A stretch of 64,000 nt of DNA from Streptomyces sp. DHE7-1 (GTDB taxonomy: Bacteria; Actinomycetota; Actinomycetes; Streptomycetales; Streptomycetaceae): assembly GCA_016432725.1 (NCBI GenBank), contig JACJDG010000003.1:6602001-6666000 (forward strand), written 5' to 3'. The notes below the pieces were generated by a model. It was given only the letters and a program-made list of their open reading frames with translations. It was not told the DNA's origin and searched no databases. Shown in pieces: positions 18,284-30,396 of this stretch. Both the position numbers and the translations under genes were made by a program. How positions within the stretch are numbered: position 1 is the stretch's first letter; each line of letters starts with the position of its first letter.

Positions 18284-20370
18284 GTGCGGGGCGTGCGGGA
18301 CGTGCGGTGGCGGCGGATCGCCAGTCAGATCGGGCGGAGCGCCACGGTGTGGGCGGTCTCCACGCTCACCATGCTCGTGCTCGCCGGTCTGCTGCCCGAC
18401 TTCAGGCTCCAGTCCGCCGACGGTGACAGCGCCACCCACATAGCCGTCACCGCCGCCTGCGGCGCCGGCGCCTTCGGTCTGCTGTCGGCGGTGGTCTGGC
18501 CGGTCCTGGTCCGGCTGCTGCTGCTCGTACCCGCCCTCGTCCTCGGGCTGCTGGTCTTCTTCCTCAACGGCTCGCTGCTGCTGCTCGCCCTGCGCCTCAA
18601 CCCCTCCGGCCGCCCCGAGGCCGCCCCGGAGACGGCCGTCGTGGTGGCCGCCGTGATGTCCGCCGTCGCCTCGGCCACCGGCGCCGCCCTCGCCGTACGC
18701 GACGACGACGCCTACCGCAGCCGGCTGCTGCGCCTCGCCGACCGCCGCCGAAGAGCCGGGCCGCCCTGCGCGCAGACCCCCGGTCTGGTCTGCGTCCAGC
18801 TCGACGGCGTCGGTCACGACGTGCTCACCGACGCCGTCCGCAGGGGCCTGATGCCCACGGTCGCGGGCTGGCTGGCGACCGCCGACGGCATGCGGCCCAC
18901 CCACCGGCTCACCCCCTGGCGCACCGACTGGTCCAGCCAGACCGGCGCCAGCCAGCTCGGCATCCTGCACGGCAGCACCTTCGACGTGCCCGCCTTCCGC
19001 TGGTACGAGAAGGACCGCGGCGAGGTGATGGTGTGCAACCGCCCGACCAGCGCCGCCGAACTCCAGCGCCGTGCCGTCGAGCGGACGGGCGACGGGGGCT
19101 GCTCGCCGTGGATGGCGCCAGCCGCGGCAACCTGTTCAGCGGCGGCGCGGGGGAACAGGCCCTCGTCCTGTCCATCGCCATCCGCCGCCGGGGCCGGGAG
19201 AACCGCTCCCGCGCCGGCTACTTCGCCTACTTCTCCGACCCCGCCAACGCCGTGCGCACGGCGCTGTCCTTCGTCGCCGAGGTGGTCCGCGAGATCGTCC
19301 AGTCCACCCGGGCCCGCGTGCGCAGGCAGCGGCCCCGGGTCGGCCGCGGCGGCCTCTACCCCTTCGTGCGCGCCTTCGCCACCGTCGTCGAGCGCGACGT
19401 CGTGGTGGCCGCCGTGCTCGGCGACATGCTCGCCGGCCGCACCGCCGTCTACGCCGACCTCGTCGCCTACGACGAGGTCGCCCACCACTCCGGCCCGCAG
19501 GGCCGGGACGCCGAGAAGGTGCTGCGGCGGCTCGACCGGTCCCTCGCCCTCATCGAGAAGGCCGCCGAGCACACGCCGCGGCCCTACCGCGTCGTCGTCC
19601 TGTCCGACCACGGCCAGAGCCCGGGCGAGACCTTTCGCGCCCGCTACGGCCTCACCCTCGGCGACCTGGTCCGGGCCGGCTGCGGACTGCCCGTGCCGCG
19701 CCGCGCCGAACGGACCCGCAGCGGCGCCGAGGCCCGCGCCGCGGTCCGGGCCGCCCTGGGCAGGCCCGAGGAGGCCAACGGCGACGAGCACCGCCCGGCC
19801 CGGGGCACCGAACCCGTCGTACTGGCCTCCGGCAACCTGGGCCTGGTGTCCTTCCCGGACGTGCCCCACCGCATGACCCGGGAGGAGATCGACGCCCGCC
19901 ACCCGGGCCTGCTCACCACCCTCGCCAACCATCCCGGCATCGGCTTCCTGCTGGTGCGCAGCGAGAAGCACGACGGCCTGGTGCTCGGCCCGTACGGCAC
20001 CGAGATCCCGCTTTCCCGCCTGGACGCGGAGCCCGGCCCGCTGGCCGCCTTCGGCCCCGGCGCCGCGGACGCCGTACGCCGCACCCACTCCTTCCCGCAC
20101 ACCGCCGACATCATGGTCAACTCCTTCCACGACCCCGCCGACGGCGAAGTCCTCGCCTTCGAGGAGCAGATCGGCTCCCACGGCGGCCTCGGCGGCGCCC
20201 AGTCCCGGCCCTTCCTGCTCTCCCCGCTCACCCTGTCCGCGCCGGCCGCCGACGGTGCGGAGCCGGCCGGGGCCGAGCAGGTGCACCGCGTACTGCGGCG
20301 CTGGCTGCTGGAGGTGGACGGCCCGCAGGTGCCGCTCACCGCGCCCGCCGAGGAGGAGCGGGCCGCCTGA
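18284..20370 (+). CDS. Membrane phosphodiesterase/nucleotide pyrophosphatase-like protein (frame break)
   Basis: About 695 residues after correction. Several hydrophobic helices lie in residues about 15-150 (VWAVSTLTMLVLAGLLP; LLLVPALVLGLLVFFLNG). An alkaline-phosphatase-superfamily domain follows: LVCVQLDGVGHDVL (metal Asp), SSQTGASQ (nucleophile region), VVLSDHGQSPG and IGSHGGLGG. The family cleaves phosphodiester or pyrophosphate bonds, here probably outside or at the membrane. The frame breaks at GGGGG 19094-19098, where one more G gives TGDGGLLAVDGASRGN. The start is uncertain; GTG 18284 keeps the frame but there is no clear ribosome site. Confidence 0.8.
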
Positions 20371-20468
20371 CCGGCGAGCGGCCCGGTCCGCGGGGTACGG
20401 CGCCTCCGAGTGTGATCGGATGGGACGCGGTACCCGAACAACTCGGACCCCCGTGGAAAGGAAGAGCC

Positions 20469-20894
20469 GTGGCAACCACGCGCACCGCACACACCGTCTG
20501 GGAAGGCAACCTGCTCGAGGGCAACGGCGTCGTCACCTTCGACTCCTCCGGCATCGGCCAGCAGCCGGTGTCGTGGCCGTCGCGCGCCGAGCAGGCGAAC
20601 GGCAGGACCAGCCCCGAGGAGCTGATCGCCGCCGCCCACTCCAGCTGCTTCTCCATGGCCCTCTCGCACGGCCTGGCCGGCGCCGGTACGCCGCCCACCC
20701 GTCTGGAGACCAAGGCCGACGTCACCTTCCAGCCCGGCGAGGGCATCACCGGCATCCACCTCACCGTCCGCGGCGAGGTGCCGGGCCTGGACGAGGACGG
20801 CTTCCGCTCGGCGGCCGAGGACGCCAAGAAGAACTGCCCGGTCAGCCAGGCCCTGACCGGCACGACCATCACCCTGACGGCCGAGCTGGCCTGA
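20469..20894 (+). CDS. OsmC-family peroxiredoxin
   Basis: 141 residues, intact; GTG start after GGAAAGGAAG. The two reactive cysteines lie in HSSCFSMALSHGL and DAKKNCPVSQALTG, the standard OsmC pair. The opening TAHTVWEGNLLEGNGVV and the SPEELIAAAHSSC context also match the OsmC rather than the Ohr subtype. It reduces organic hydroperoxides with a dithiol donor. It probably serves general oxidative or osmotic stress, and lies just upstream of the dnaK-type gene. Confidence 0.93.
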   Translation: MATTRTAHTVWEGNLLEGNGVVTFDSSGIGQQPVSWPSRAEQANGRTSPEELIAAAHSSCFSMALSHGLAGAGTPPTRLETKADVTFQPGEGITGIHLTVRGEVPGLDEDGFRSAAEDAKKNCPVSQALTGTTITLTAELA

Positions 20895-20965
20895 CGCCCG
20901 CACGTCCCGCCGATGCCGCGTGCCCGCCGGGTGCGCGGCATCGCCGTTTCCTGGGCACCCGTGCA

Positions 20966-20994
20966 TTGACAGCGCCGTACGCACGCTTTGTGCT
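20966..20994 (+). promoter_or_regulatory. Candidate housekeeping promoter for the dnaK-like gene
   Basis: TTGACA (20966-20971) is followed by a 17-base spacer and TGTGCT (20989-20994), about 43 bases before the DnaK start. The -35 and spacing are ideal for the main sigma factor; the -10 is only partly matched. I see no HspR inverted repeat (CTTGAGT-N7-ACTCAAG) here, so control may differ from the main dnaK operon. Confidence 0.5.
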
Positions 20995-21037
20995 GTAAGG
21001 GCGAAGGTGCCCTCGCGGAAGCGGAAGGGGACGGACC

Positions 21038-22909
<1,872 letters not shown>

Positions 22910-22924
22910 GCCGCCGGCCCGGCG

Positions 22925-23788
22925 TCACAGGGACTCGCGGTACTCCCGCAGCAGTTGCCGGGTCCGGCGCGCGGAGGAGGCCCGGGCGGTCATGTGGTCC
23001 AGGACCTCCAGATGCGTGGAGACCTCCTGGCGGGAGTCCAGGTACAGGGCGCCGGTCAGGTACTCGGTGAACACCATGTCGGGCAGCTCCGGCTCGGCGA
23101 ACCGGAACAGCGTGAACGGCGCGTAGGTCCCCGGATGCGGTCCGGACGCGAACTCGGCGAGCTGGAGCGTTACCCGGTCCCGGTCGGCGTACTCCAGCAG
23201 CCGGTCGAACTGGTCGCGCATCACCGCGGCGTCGACGCTCACCGGGCGCCGCAGCACCGTCTCGTCCATGATCACCCACAGATGGGGCGGGTCCTCCCGC
23301 TCCAGCAGCCGCTGCCGCGTCATGCGCAGCGACACGTGCCGTTCTATCGTCTCCGGCCCGGTCTGACCGATCGTCCCGGCCTCCAGCACCGCGCGCGCGT
23401 ACGCCTCGGTCTGCAGCAGGCCGGGCACGAAGTGCGGCTCGTAGGAGCGGACGATGCGGGCGGCGCCCTCCAGGCTCACGTACAGGCTGAACCAGTCCGG
23501 CAGCACGTCGTGGAACCGCTGCCACCAGCCCGGCTGGTTGGCCTCCTCGGCCAGCCGGACGAACGCGGCCTGCTCCTCCCCGGCCGCCCCGTAGGTGCTC
23601 AGCAGCACCTGCACGTAGGGGATCTTCAGCGCGACCTCGGCCATCTCCATCCGCCGTACGGTCGCCGACGCCACCCTGAGCACCCGGGCGGCCTCCTCGC
23701 GGCTGAGCCCGGCCGCCTCCCGCAGTTCCTGCAACCGCTTGCCCAGCACCACCTGCCCCACGGTGGGCGCCGCCCGACGCTCACTCAC
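22925..23788 (-). CDS. HTH (XRE) regulator with DUF5753 ligand-type domain
   Basis: 287 residues, intact. The N-terminal helix-turn-helix (residues about 15-70: LGKRLQELREAAGLSREEAARV, ATVRRMEMAEV) is followed by the DUF5753 domain: QPGWWQRFHDVLPDWFSLYVSLE, YEPHFVPGLLQTEAYARAV, FRFAEPELPDMVFTEYLTGAL. GTG 23788 gives the start MSERRAAPTVGQVV. This type (Scr1-like) is typically partnered by a small DUF397 protein in streptomycetes, but none is visible here. Its regulatory target is unknown. Confidence 0.88.
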   Translation of the reverse strand: MSERRAAPTVGQVVLGKRLQELREAAGLSREEAARVLRVASATVRRMEMAEVALKIPYVQVLLSTYGAAGEEQAAFVRLAEEANQPGWWQRFHDVLPDWFSLYVSLEGAARIVRSYEPHFVPGLLQTEAYARAVLEAGTIGQTGPETIERHVSLRMTRQRLLEREDPPHLWVIMDETVLRRPVSVDAAVMRDQFDRLLEYADRDRVTLQLAEFASGPHPGTYAPFTLFRFAEPELPDMVFTEYLTGALYLDSRQEVSTHLEVLDHMTARASSARRTRQLLREYRESL

Positions 23789-23885
23789 GGCCCGTCCTCC
23801 CCCAGGTCCGAAGTACGGCGGAAGTCTGCCACGCGACGCCCTCTTCGCACACGTGGCCGAGTGGACCCGGCGCCGGGTTGGGTCG

Positions 23886-24718
23886 TCAACCGGCCAGTGT
23901 GTGGAGGTACTTGCTCGTGGCCGGGTCGGCGGGCAGGAAGGTCTCGATGGCGAGTTCGGCGACCGTGACGTCCATGGGCGTGTTGAAGGTGGAGATCGAC
24001 GACACGAACGACAGGACCCGCCCGTCGTGCTCGATGCGCAGCGGCAGCGCGAAGTACGCGGCCGGCTCGGCCTGTTCGCCGTCGGACGCGTCCTCGGGCA
24101 CCGGATACCCGGCGACCTCCTCGTACAGGGCCCGCAGCTGGTCCGAGCGGTCCAGGGCGATCTGCCGCTCCATCTGCGCCAGCAGATGTCCGCGCCACTC
24201 GCGCAGGTTGCGGATGCGCGGCGCGAGGCCCTCGGGTGCAGGGTCAGCCGCATCGCGTTCGGCGCCGGTGTCATCAGCTCCTCGGCAACCCCCTCCAGCA
24301 GCAGGGCGATGCCCCGGTTGGCGGCGACCACCGTGTACCCGGCGTCGACCACCAGCGCCGGGTAGGGCTCGTAGCCCTGGATGAGCCGTTCCATGCCGTC
24401 GCGCAGCGCGTCGAGCGCCGGGTCGTCCAGCGGGGTCTCCGGGTAGCGCGGAGCGTAACCGGCCGCCAGCAGCAGCGCGTTGCGCTCCCGCACCGGCACC
24501 TGGAGGTGCTCCGCCAGCCGCAGCACCATCTCCTCGCTGGGCCGGGACCGGCCGGTCTCGATGAAACTGATGTGCCGGGCGGAGGAGTCGGCGCGCAGCG
24601 CCAGCTCGAGCTGGGACACCCGGCGCCGCTCCCGCCAGGAGCGCAGCAGCCGGCCGGCCTGGCCCTTGTCGGCGTTCGTGGCGGCGGAGACGGAGAGGCC
24701 GGTCGCGACAATGGTCAT
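23886..24718 (-). CDS. HTH (XRE) regulator with MmyB-like ligand-binding domain (frame break)
   Basis: About 277 residues after correction. The N-terminal HTH is at residues 20-75 (LLRSWRERRRVSQLELALRA, RHISFIETGRSRPSEEMVLRL). The MmyB-like domain follows (GYAPRYPETPLDDPALDALR, ALVVDAGYTVVAANRG, MRLTLHPEGLAPRIRN). The frame is lost at GGG 24234-24236; with one more base the protein continues to a DPATSKYLHTLAG end. Such regulators often sit next to an oxidoreductase or enzyme they control; here the next plus-strand gene is pterin dehydratase, divergent. Confidence 0.85.
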
Positions 24719-24909
24719 GCCGTCGACCGTAGTCGAGCGGCGCGCCCGACGCCGTGCCCCGCCCCGAAGCCGGTCCCCTCCGGGCGGGGCGGAGCCGAAC
24801 GGAGTGCCCGCGCGGCCGAACGGAGTGCGTGGCGCACCGGACCGGGTGTCCGGACGGGCCGGCGTGGCAGGCTGAACGCGTACCCGAACGCTCCGGAGGG
24901 AGACCGCCC

Positions 24910-25214
24910 ATGGCCGTGGAACCGCTGTCGCAGAAGGAGATCGAGGACCGGCTCGCCGAACTGCCCGGCTGGTCGCTGGACGGCGACCGGCTCACCCGCT
25001 CCTACCGGCTCGGCTCGCACTTCGCCGCGACCGCACTGGTGGTGCACATCGCCGGGATCCAGGACGAGCTGGACCACCACTCCGACCTCACCCTCGGCTA
25101 CAACACCGTCCATCTGAGCGTGAACACGCACAGTGCGGGCGGCGTCGTCACCGAGAAGGACTTCGCCCTCGCCCGCAGGGTGGAGGACATCGCCCCGGCC
25201 ACGGAACACACTGA
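24910..25214 (+). CDS. 4a-hydroxytetrahydrobiopterin dehydratase (frame break near the 3' end)
   Basis: Pterin-4a-carbinolamine dehydratase family (PCD/DCoH), about 101 residues after correction, which is the normal family length. The opening is MAVEPLSQKEIEDRLAELPG. The core carries VVHIAGIQDELDHHSDLTL, with the His-rich catalytic pair typical of PCD, then NTHSAGGVVTEKDFAL. At CCCC 25193-25196 one more C lets it end as APGHGTH and TGA 25212-25214, the usual streptomycete ending. In the raw sequence it runs without a stop into the next methyltransferase, but the corrected reading shows that fusion is an artefact. Confidence 0.85.
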
Positions 25215-25218
25215 CCGT

Positions 25219-25967
25219 GTGCTCGACTACGACGAGGAAGCGGACGCCTACGACGCCTCGCGCGGCGGCGAACCGCGCGCCGAGGCAGCGGCCGGGGCCC
25301 TCCTCGGCCTGATACCCGACCGGCCGGGCCGGCTCCTGGACATCGCCTGCGGCACCGGCATCGTCACCCGGTGCCTGGCCGCCGCCCGGCCCGGGCTGCG
25401 GGTGACGGGCACCGACCTCTCCGCCGCCATGGCCCGCCGGGCGGACCGCCGCCTGCCCGGCACCGTCCTGCGGGCCGACTGCCGCCGGCTGCCCTTCGCC
25501 GACGCCACCTTCGACGCGGTCACCGGCGTCTGGCTGCTGCACCTGCTGTCCGGCCCCGCCGACGTGCGCGCGGTCGTCGCCGAGTGCGCGCGGGTGCTCA
25601 GACCCGGCGGGGTCTGGGTCACCACCGTCGACAAGGCCCGGGCGCACGACGTCGGCAGCGACATCGACGACGTCCTCGCGCCCCGTCCCCGCCCCGCCGC
25701 CCAGGACGCCGCCGACGCCGTCGCCGGGTACGCCGCCGCCCGGGGACTCGTCCCGGCCGGGCGGGCCGCCTTCCCCGGCCTCGGCCAGGGGCGCAGCCCG
25801 CGTACCACCGTCACGGACCTCCGGCGGGGCTGGTTCACCCTGCTGCCCCCGACGACCCCCGCACCGAGGAGTTCGCCGCCCGGCTCGCCCGCCTGCCGGA
25901 CCAGGACCGCCGCCGCCCGGACCCGGTCTTCTCGCTGCGCGCCTTCCGCAAGCCGGCCGTCGGCTGA
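25219..25967 (+). CDS. SAM-dependent methyltransferase (frame break)
   Basis: About 249 residues after correction. The probable start is GTG 25219, reading MLDYDEEADAYDASRGGEPR, which is the standard opening of this family. The SAM motif is LLDIACGTGIVT near residue 35, then GTDLSAAMARRA and CARVLRPGGVWVTTVDKARAH. The frame breaks at CCCCC 25846-25850; with one more base the end is LLPPDDPRTEEFAARLARL and FSLRAFRKPAVG. The substrate is unknown. It follows the PCD gene by 4 bases and is probably co-transcribed. Confidence 0.82.
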
Positions 25968-26123
25968 CTCCCGGCAGGCGGCGACTCCCGGGCGAACGGT
26001 GCGGCATCTCCCCGAGCGCGGCGAGCGGCGCCTCCCGAGTGCGGCACGCGGCAGCTCCCGGACGGGCGGCGGCGACCGAGGGGCGGACCCGTCGCCCGGA
26101 CCGTCCGGCGCGCCCGGCAGCCG

Positions 26124-26857
26124 TCAGACCCCTGGCCCGACCAGGCGTCGGGCCGCGGGGCCAGGATCGAGCCGACCACCGGACCGGACAGGGCCATGAC
26201 GTCGGACACGAAGCGCAGACGTCCGACGCCGAGCCGCCGCAGCGCCCGGCCGTGGTCAACGGCGACGACGGCGCAGACCGCGAGCAGCAGCAGCCGCCAC
26301 CCGGCCAGCACCGGGCGGCGCGCGAGGCGGGGCAGCTCCATGAAGGAGGCGTGCAGCCGGGCGCAGTGGAACGGCACATGGCGCTCCTCGTCCGCGAGGA
26401 CGCGGCCGGCCACCTCCGAGGCCAGCGGGTCCCCGGCGCCGTCGCGCAGGGCGCGGTAGTACCGCAGGGCCACCACCTCCGCGATCATCAGCACCAGCAG
26501 TTCGAGGCGCAGGCCCATCAGCCGCCGCAGCCGTACGAAGACGGTGTCGCTCCAGTGGCCGCTCAGCAGCGGCATCCCGCCCGCGGCCAGCAGACGGGCG
26601 AGCATCCTGGCGTGGTTCTGCTCCTTGGCGACGAACAGCCGGACCGCGCGCGCGTAGTCGGGGTCGCCCGCCTGCTCCGCCTTCGCCACCAGGTTGGCGC
26701 CGTCACCGTCCTCCCCGACCTGGAAGCGCTGGACACCGGCCCACACCGCGGGATGCAGTGCCGCGCCCCGCCCCCAGTCGGGATCACCCTGGGCGGCCCG
26801 GCGATCCCGCTCGTCCTCGAAGTCCCGCACCCACTTGGCGAACTCGTCCCCTCGCAC
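26124..26857 (-). CDS. Ferritin-like protein (frame break at the 3' end)
   Basis: About 244 residues. GTG 26857 has GGAGGGG upstream and opens MRGDEFAKWVRDFEDERDRR. Metal-ligand helices appear as FVAKEQNHARMLARLLAAG and RVLADEERHVPFHCARLH, so the ferritin-like four-helix fold with Glu/His ligands is supported. Hydrophobic stretches lie between (LLLLAVCAVVAVDHG). The raw frame runs past the expected end. One more C in CCCC 26129-26132 gives APRPDAWSGQGV and a stop at 26124-26126. The function is unknown: an oxidase/desaturase-like or stress protein. Confidence 0.7.
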
Positions 26858-27185
26858 GCGGTCTCCCCTCCCCGGACACGACCCTCGTGCCCTGGACAGG
26901 GACGACGCCCGGGGGCGGCGAAACGTTCCACCGCCGTCTCCGGGCGGGTGACGCCGGTCCGGTCGGGCGACCGCGCGACTGCGGACGCCGAGCCGCGACG
27001 ACGCCGGTCCGGTGCCGGTCCCCGACCAGTCGCCGGTGAAGCCGAGGCCCACCGAGCGGCCAGTGCGGGCGGGGTGCCGGCGAGCAGGCCCGCGGCCGGC
27101 ACCGGCACGGCCGTGAGAATGCGGGCTCCGCGCACGGCGGGGGTCACTCTCGTGAGGGAAGAGGCGCAGGACCGGGGAATGTGAC
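26858..27185. other. Intergenic stretch, no gene seen
   Basis: About 330 bases upstream of the ferritin-like gene and downstream of the GH48 terminator. Only Arg/Pro-rich shadow frames cross it. No promoter or palindrome is convincing. Confidence 0.4.
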
Positions 27186-27225
27186 GGCCGGGCGGCCCCC
27201 TTCCACGGAGGGGGACCGCCCGGCC
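27186..27225 (-). terminator. Hairpin downstream of the GH48 gene
   Basis: Arms 27186-27201 (GGCCGGGCGGCCCCCT) and 27209-27225 pair over 16 bp with one bulged A (27215), around a 7-base loop. It lies about 55 bases past the stop of the GH48 gene on the minus strand. No T-tract is visible. Confidence 0.7.
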
Positions 27226-27279
27226 GGGTGGCCCCGTCGTCCGGTGACGGGGCCGTGCACGCGGAGCGCCGGCGGGGAC

Positions 27280-30195
27280 CTATTCGAGCAGCTCCGCGTA
27301 CGAGCCCATGGCCAGGGCGATGTCGGCCTCGGCCCAGAAGCGGTGGTACGTGAAGACGGGCGCGGCGCCGCCCTTGAGGTAGGCCTCGATCTTCGACCAG
27401 GCCGGGTCGTTCTTGTAGAAGGACCTGATCGAGGAGAACGTCGAGGACGAGTCGACGGCGTCGCCGTTGGGCATCCTGCCGCTCCAGCCGCTCGGCACGT
27501 ACACGCTGTCGTTGAACCGGCTGTAGTCGCTCCGGGTCTCGGGGACGGCGATGCCGAGGCTGTCCTGGTGGTTGCTCCACATGCCGTCCAGCAGCGCCTT
27601 CGCCGTCGACTTCGCGGCCGAGTCACCGGACCTGGCGGCGTAGTACGTGAGTGTCTTGGCGTAGGCGGCCGCCACGCCGACGTCGTCGGTGTAGTCGGCG
27701 ACCGTCACATGGAGTCCGCTGTTGGAGCCGGGGCTGGAGGCGTTCCAGGTGTCGGGCCGGCCGGTCCACTGGAGGGTGGAGGGAATCCGGTAGGTGCCGT
27801 CCGGGTTGACCGTGGTCTTGGACAGCGCCCACCTGACCCACTTGTCGAGGACCGCCTTGGCCTTCGCGTCGCCGGTCTGCTGGTAGTACTCGGCGACCCG
27901 CTCCATCGACCAGGCCTGGAAGCCGAACCACTGGTTGGACGGCGGATCGTGGTAGACCGGCTGCCAGTCGTAGTACATGCCGTAGAACGTCGGAGTGCCC
28001 GCCGGCGGGGTGGCGTACCGGCCCTGCCAGCTGTTGGTCGCGCCGCCCGCGATCGCGCCCTCGGACGACTGCAGCCACTGGTAGAACTCGAGCTGCCGGC
28101 CGAGCGACTTGCCCCAGTCGGCCGCGCCTGTCGCCGACTTCGGCTTCAGGTCGGCGTAGTTGCTCAGCGCGTACGCGGCGAGCGGGTTCTGGTAGCCGCC
28201 GTGCACATGGCTGGAGCCGATGCGCCAGGCCCAGCCCGCGCCGGTGTCGGCGGCGCCGCCCCAGGCGTAGTACCAGGACAGCAGGTAGTGCGAGGCGTCC
28301 TTGCCGGTGCCGGCCGCGCAGGCGGACGGACCGACGCAGTTGCCGATCTTCTTGAAGTACTTGTCGTACATCGAGTACCGCAGGTAGTCGCCCATCTTCG
28401 CGGCCTTGGCGACGGTCGCGGAGACGTCACCGCCCTTGCCCTGTGCCTTCGCCCACACGTCGGCCCAGTAGGCGGCCTGCACCGCGCGCGCGTCCGCGTC
28501 CGGGGCGTCCGTGTACTTCCACTGCCTGGCGTAGGAGGAGTCGCCGGTGAACAGGTCCAGATAGCCGTTGGTCCCGCCGTACTTGAAGGCGTCGCAGGTC
28601 GGCTGCGGGACCGTCTCCCAGACGGATTCCTGCGGGCCGCGCTGGAAGGTGTTGATGTACGACGGTCCGGTGGCGGTCGGTCCGGCCTCGCACTTGCCGG
28701 GCTCGTCGCCGTAGCCGTAGACGTTGTCGACGTCCTGGATCCAGTGCATGCCGTAGACGTCGTCCGTGCCGTACGCGCTCTTCAGTTCACCGGCGATCGG
28801 GTCCGGGCCCACCGAAACGCCCGTGTCGAGCCTCGCCGGGTACTCGTCCGGGGTGTCCTGTTCGGGCGCGTACGTGGCGGGCTTCGAGGCGTTGTAGAAG
28901 GAGTTCGTCGGCTGGTCGGCGTGCGTGGGGATCATGTACTTCTCCATGATCTCCCAGGCGCCGTTGAACTTGGACCAGTCGCCGGTCACCTTCCCGTACA
29001 TGGCCTGCAGCCAGAGGAGGTAGCTGTAGGCCTCGGACGTGGTCTCGTGACCGTAGTCGGGCGCCTCGACGATCAGCGTCTCCACCGAGTGGTACGGAAT
29101 GCCCTCGGGGGAGAAGTAGCCGTTCGCGGGGTTGGTGATCTTCCCGTACAGGTCCAGGAACCGGGCGTCGTACGCCTTCGACGCGGCCAGCTCCGTCACG
29201 GTGACCGTCGCCTTGGAGTGACCGGTCGCCGAGGCGGTGAAGGTGGCGCTTCCGGTACCGGAGGAGTCGGCGGTGACGGTCACCTTCTGCGCCGTGTTCC
29301 AGTTGGCCGGCGTGAAGGTCAGCGAGGAGCCGCCGGTGACCGACAGACCCGTGTTGCCGCCCGTACGCGCGACGCCCACGGTCACGTTCGCGCTCGGCTG
29401 CGTGGAGAGCTTCACGTCGAAGGTGCCGGACTTGCCCTGCTGGACACCGAGCTGGGTGGGGGAGGCGACGACCGCCGGACCCGAGGCGACCGTGATGCCG
29501 ACCGGAGTGGACTCGGCGGAGGCACCGAGGCTGTCGTACGCCTTCGCCACCAGCGAATGACTGCCCACGGCCAGGCTCGAGACCGAGAGCGCGTACGGCG
29601 CGCTGGTGTCCGTGCCCAGCAGCGTGGTGTCGTCGTAGAACTCCACCTTGGCCATCGTCGCGCCGTCGGCCGCCGCAGCGGTCGCGGCCAGGGGCACCGC
29701 GTCCCCCTGCGAGAAGGTCGCACCCGCGGTGGGACTGGTCAGCACGGTGACCGGCGGCTGGTGCGCCCCGGCGCACGTGGTGCCGTTGACCGCGAAGGAG
29801 GCGGGCGCCGCGTTGGTCCCGCTGTACGTGAACTGGGCGCCCGTGGAGACCGCGGCCCCGGCGGCGATCGTGCCGTTGTACGAGGCGTTCTTCACGGTGA
29901 CGGTCTGACCGGACTGGGACCAGCTGCCGTTCCAGCCGTTGCTCAGCCTCTGGTTGCCCGAGTAGCCGTAGGTCAGGGTCCAGCCGTCGATCGCGGCCGT
30001 GCCGCGGTTGGTGAGGGTGAGGTCGGCCGTGAAACCGGAGCCCCAGTCGTTGGTCTTGTAGTCCACACTGCACTGGACGCCCGCCGCGTGTGCGGCCGTG
30101 GTGCCGGTGGCGAGCGTCGTCAGGGGCAGGGCGAGCGCCGCGAGGGCGGCGGTCCACCATCGCCGCGCGGCTCTGCGTCCGCGTCCGGGATCCAT
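27280..30195 (-). CDS. GH48 reducing-end cellobiohydrolase with N-terminal CBM2
   Basis: 971 residues, intact. A Sec signal peptide (RWWTAALAALALPLTTLATG, cut near AHA-AG) precedes a cellulose-binding CBM2 (residues about 40-140: CSVDYKTNDWGSGFTADLTLTN, YSGNQRLSNGWNGSW). An Ig-like/bacterial adhesion-type domain comes next (about 150-240), then a linker region and the GH48 catalytic domain from about 345 to the end. The catalytic-acid segment is IVEAPDYGHETTSEAY. GH48 is a processive exocellulase that starts at reducing ends. A CebR-type operator lies about 59 bases upstream. It is divergent from the GH5-GH6 operon and is presumably co-regulated. Confidence 0.95.
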   Translation of the reverse strand: MDPGRGRRAARRWWTAALAALALPLTTLATGTTAAHAAGVQCSVDYKTNDWGSGFTADLTLTNRGTAAIDGWTLTYGYSGNQRLSNGWNGSWSQSGQTVTVKNASYNGTIAAGAAVSTGAQFTYSGTNAAPASFAVNGTTCAGAHQPPVTVLTSPTAGATFSQGDAVPLAATAAAADGATMAKVEFYDDTTLLGTDTSAPYALSVSSLAVGSHSLVAKAYDSLGASAESTPVGITVASGPAVVASPTQLGVQQGKSGTFDVKLSTQPSANVTVGVARTGGNTGLSVTGGSSLTFTPANWNTAQKVTVTADSSGTGSATFTASATGHSKATVTVTELAASKAYDARFLDLYGKITNPANGYFSPEGIPYHSVETLIVEAPDYGHETTSEAYSYLLWLQAMYGKVTGDWSKFNGAWEIMEKYMIPTHADQPTNSFYNASKPATYAPEQDTPDEYPARLDTGVSVGPDPIAGELKSAYGTDDVYGMHWIQDVDNVYGYGDEPGKCEAGPTATGPSYINTFQRGPQESVWETVPQPTCDAFKYGGTNGYLDLFTGDSSYARQWKYTDAPDADARAVQAAYWADVWAKAQGKGGDVSATVAKAAKMGDYLRYSMYDKYFKKIGNCVGPSACAAGTGKDASHYLLSWYYAWGGAADTGAGWAWRIGSSHVHGGYQNPLAAYALSNYADLKPKSATGAADWGKSLGRQLEFYQWLQSSEGAIAGGATNSWQGRYATPPAGTPTFYGMYYDWQPVYHDPPSNQWFGFQAWSMERVAEYYQQTGDAKAKAVLDKWVRWALSKTTVNPDGTYRIPSTLQWTGRPDTWNASSPGSNSGLHVTVADYTDDVGVAAAYAKTLTYYAARSGDSAAKSTAKALLDGMWSNHQDSLGIAVPETRSDYSRFNDSVYVPSGWSGRMPNGDAVDSSSTFSSIRSFYKNDPAWSKIEAYLKGGAAPVFTYHRFWAEADIALAMGSYAELLE

Positions 30196-30253
30196 GGTGC
30201 TGGTTCCTCCTTGGGGCTTGCGGCTCGAGGGGGGAGGTCAAGGCTTGAACCAG

Positions 30254-30267
30254 TGGGAGCGCTCCCA
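30254..30267. promoter_or_regulatory. CebR-type operator (perfect palindrome), GH48 side
   Basis: TGGGAGCGCTCCCA, the 14-bp palindrome bound by CebR, the LacI-family repressor of cellulose and cellobiose genes in Streptomyces; release is by cellobiose or cellotriose. It lies 59 bases before the GH48 start. Exact palindrome seen; the binding protein is inferred from the known motif. Confidence 0.88.
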
Positions 30268-30396
30268 TAGTGAGGACGACCCCGGGAGCGGTCAAGGTGC
30301 TTGAAGAGTCGAATTGATTCGACGGGCCCACTCCGGAAAAATTCTTCAACTCCCCTGTGCAATCACGTCACTTGCCGCTACCTTCCAACGCACCAG

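Noticed and set aside
20895..21037. HspR-type heat-shock operator before the DnaK gene
   Set aside because: No inverted CTTGAGT repeat is found in the upstream region; only a housekeeping-like promoter is visible.
24910..25967. Apparent fusion of pterin dehydratase with a methyltransferase
   Set aside because: One more C at 25193-25196 ends the dehydratase at its usual length (APGHGTH, TGA 25212) and leaves GTG 25219 as the methyltransferase start; the fusion is best explained by a base under-call.
27181..30270. A 1,029-residue open frame on the plus strand opposite the GH48 gene
   Set aside because: It is an antisense shadow: composition is Val/Arg/Gly-rich and repetitive with no family motif, while the minus strand encodes a complete GH48 enzyme.
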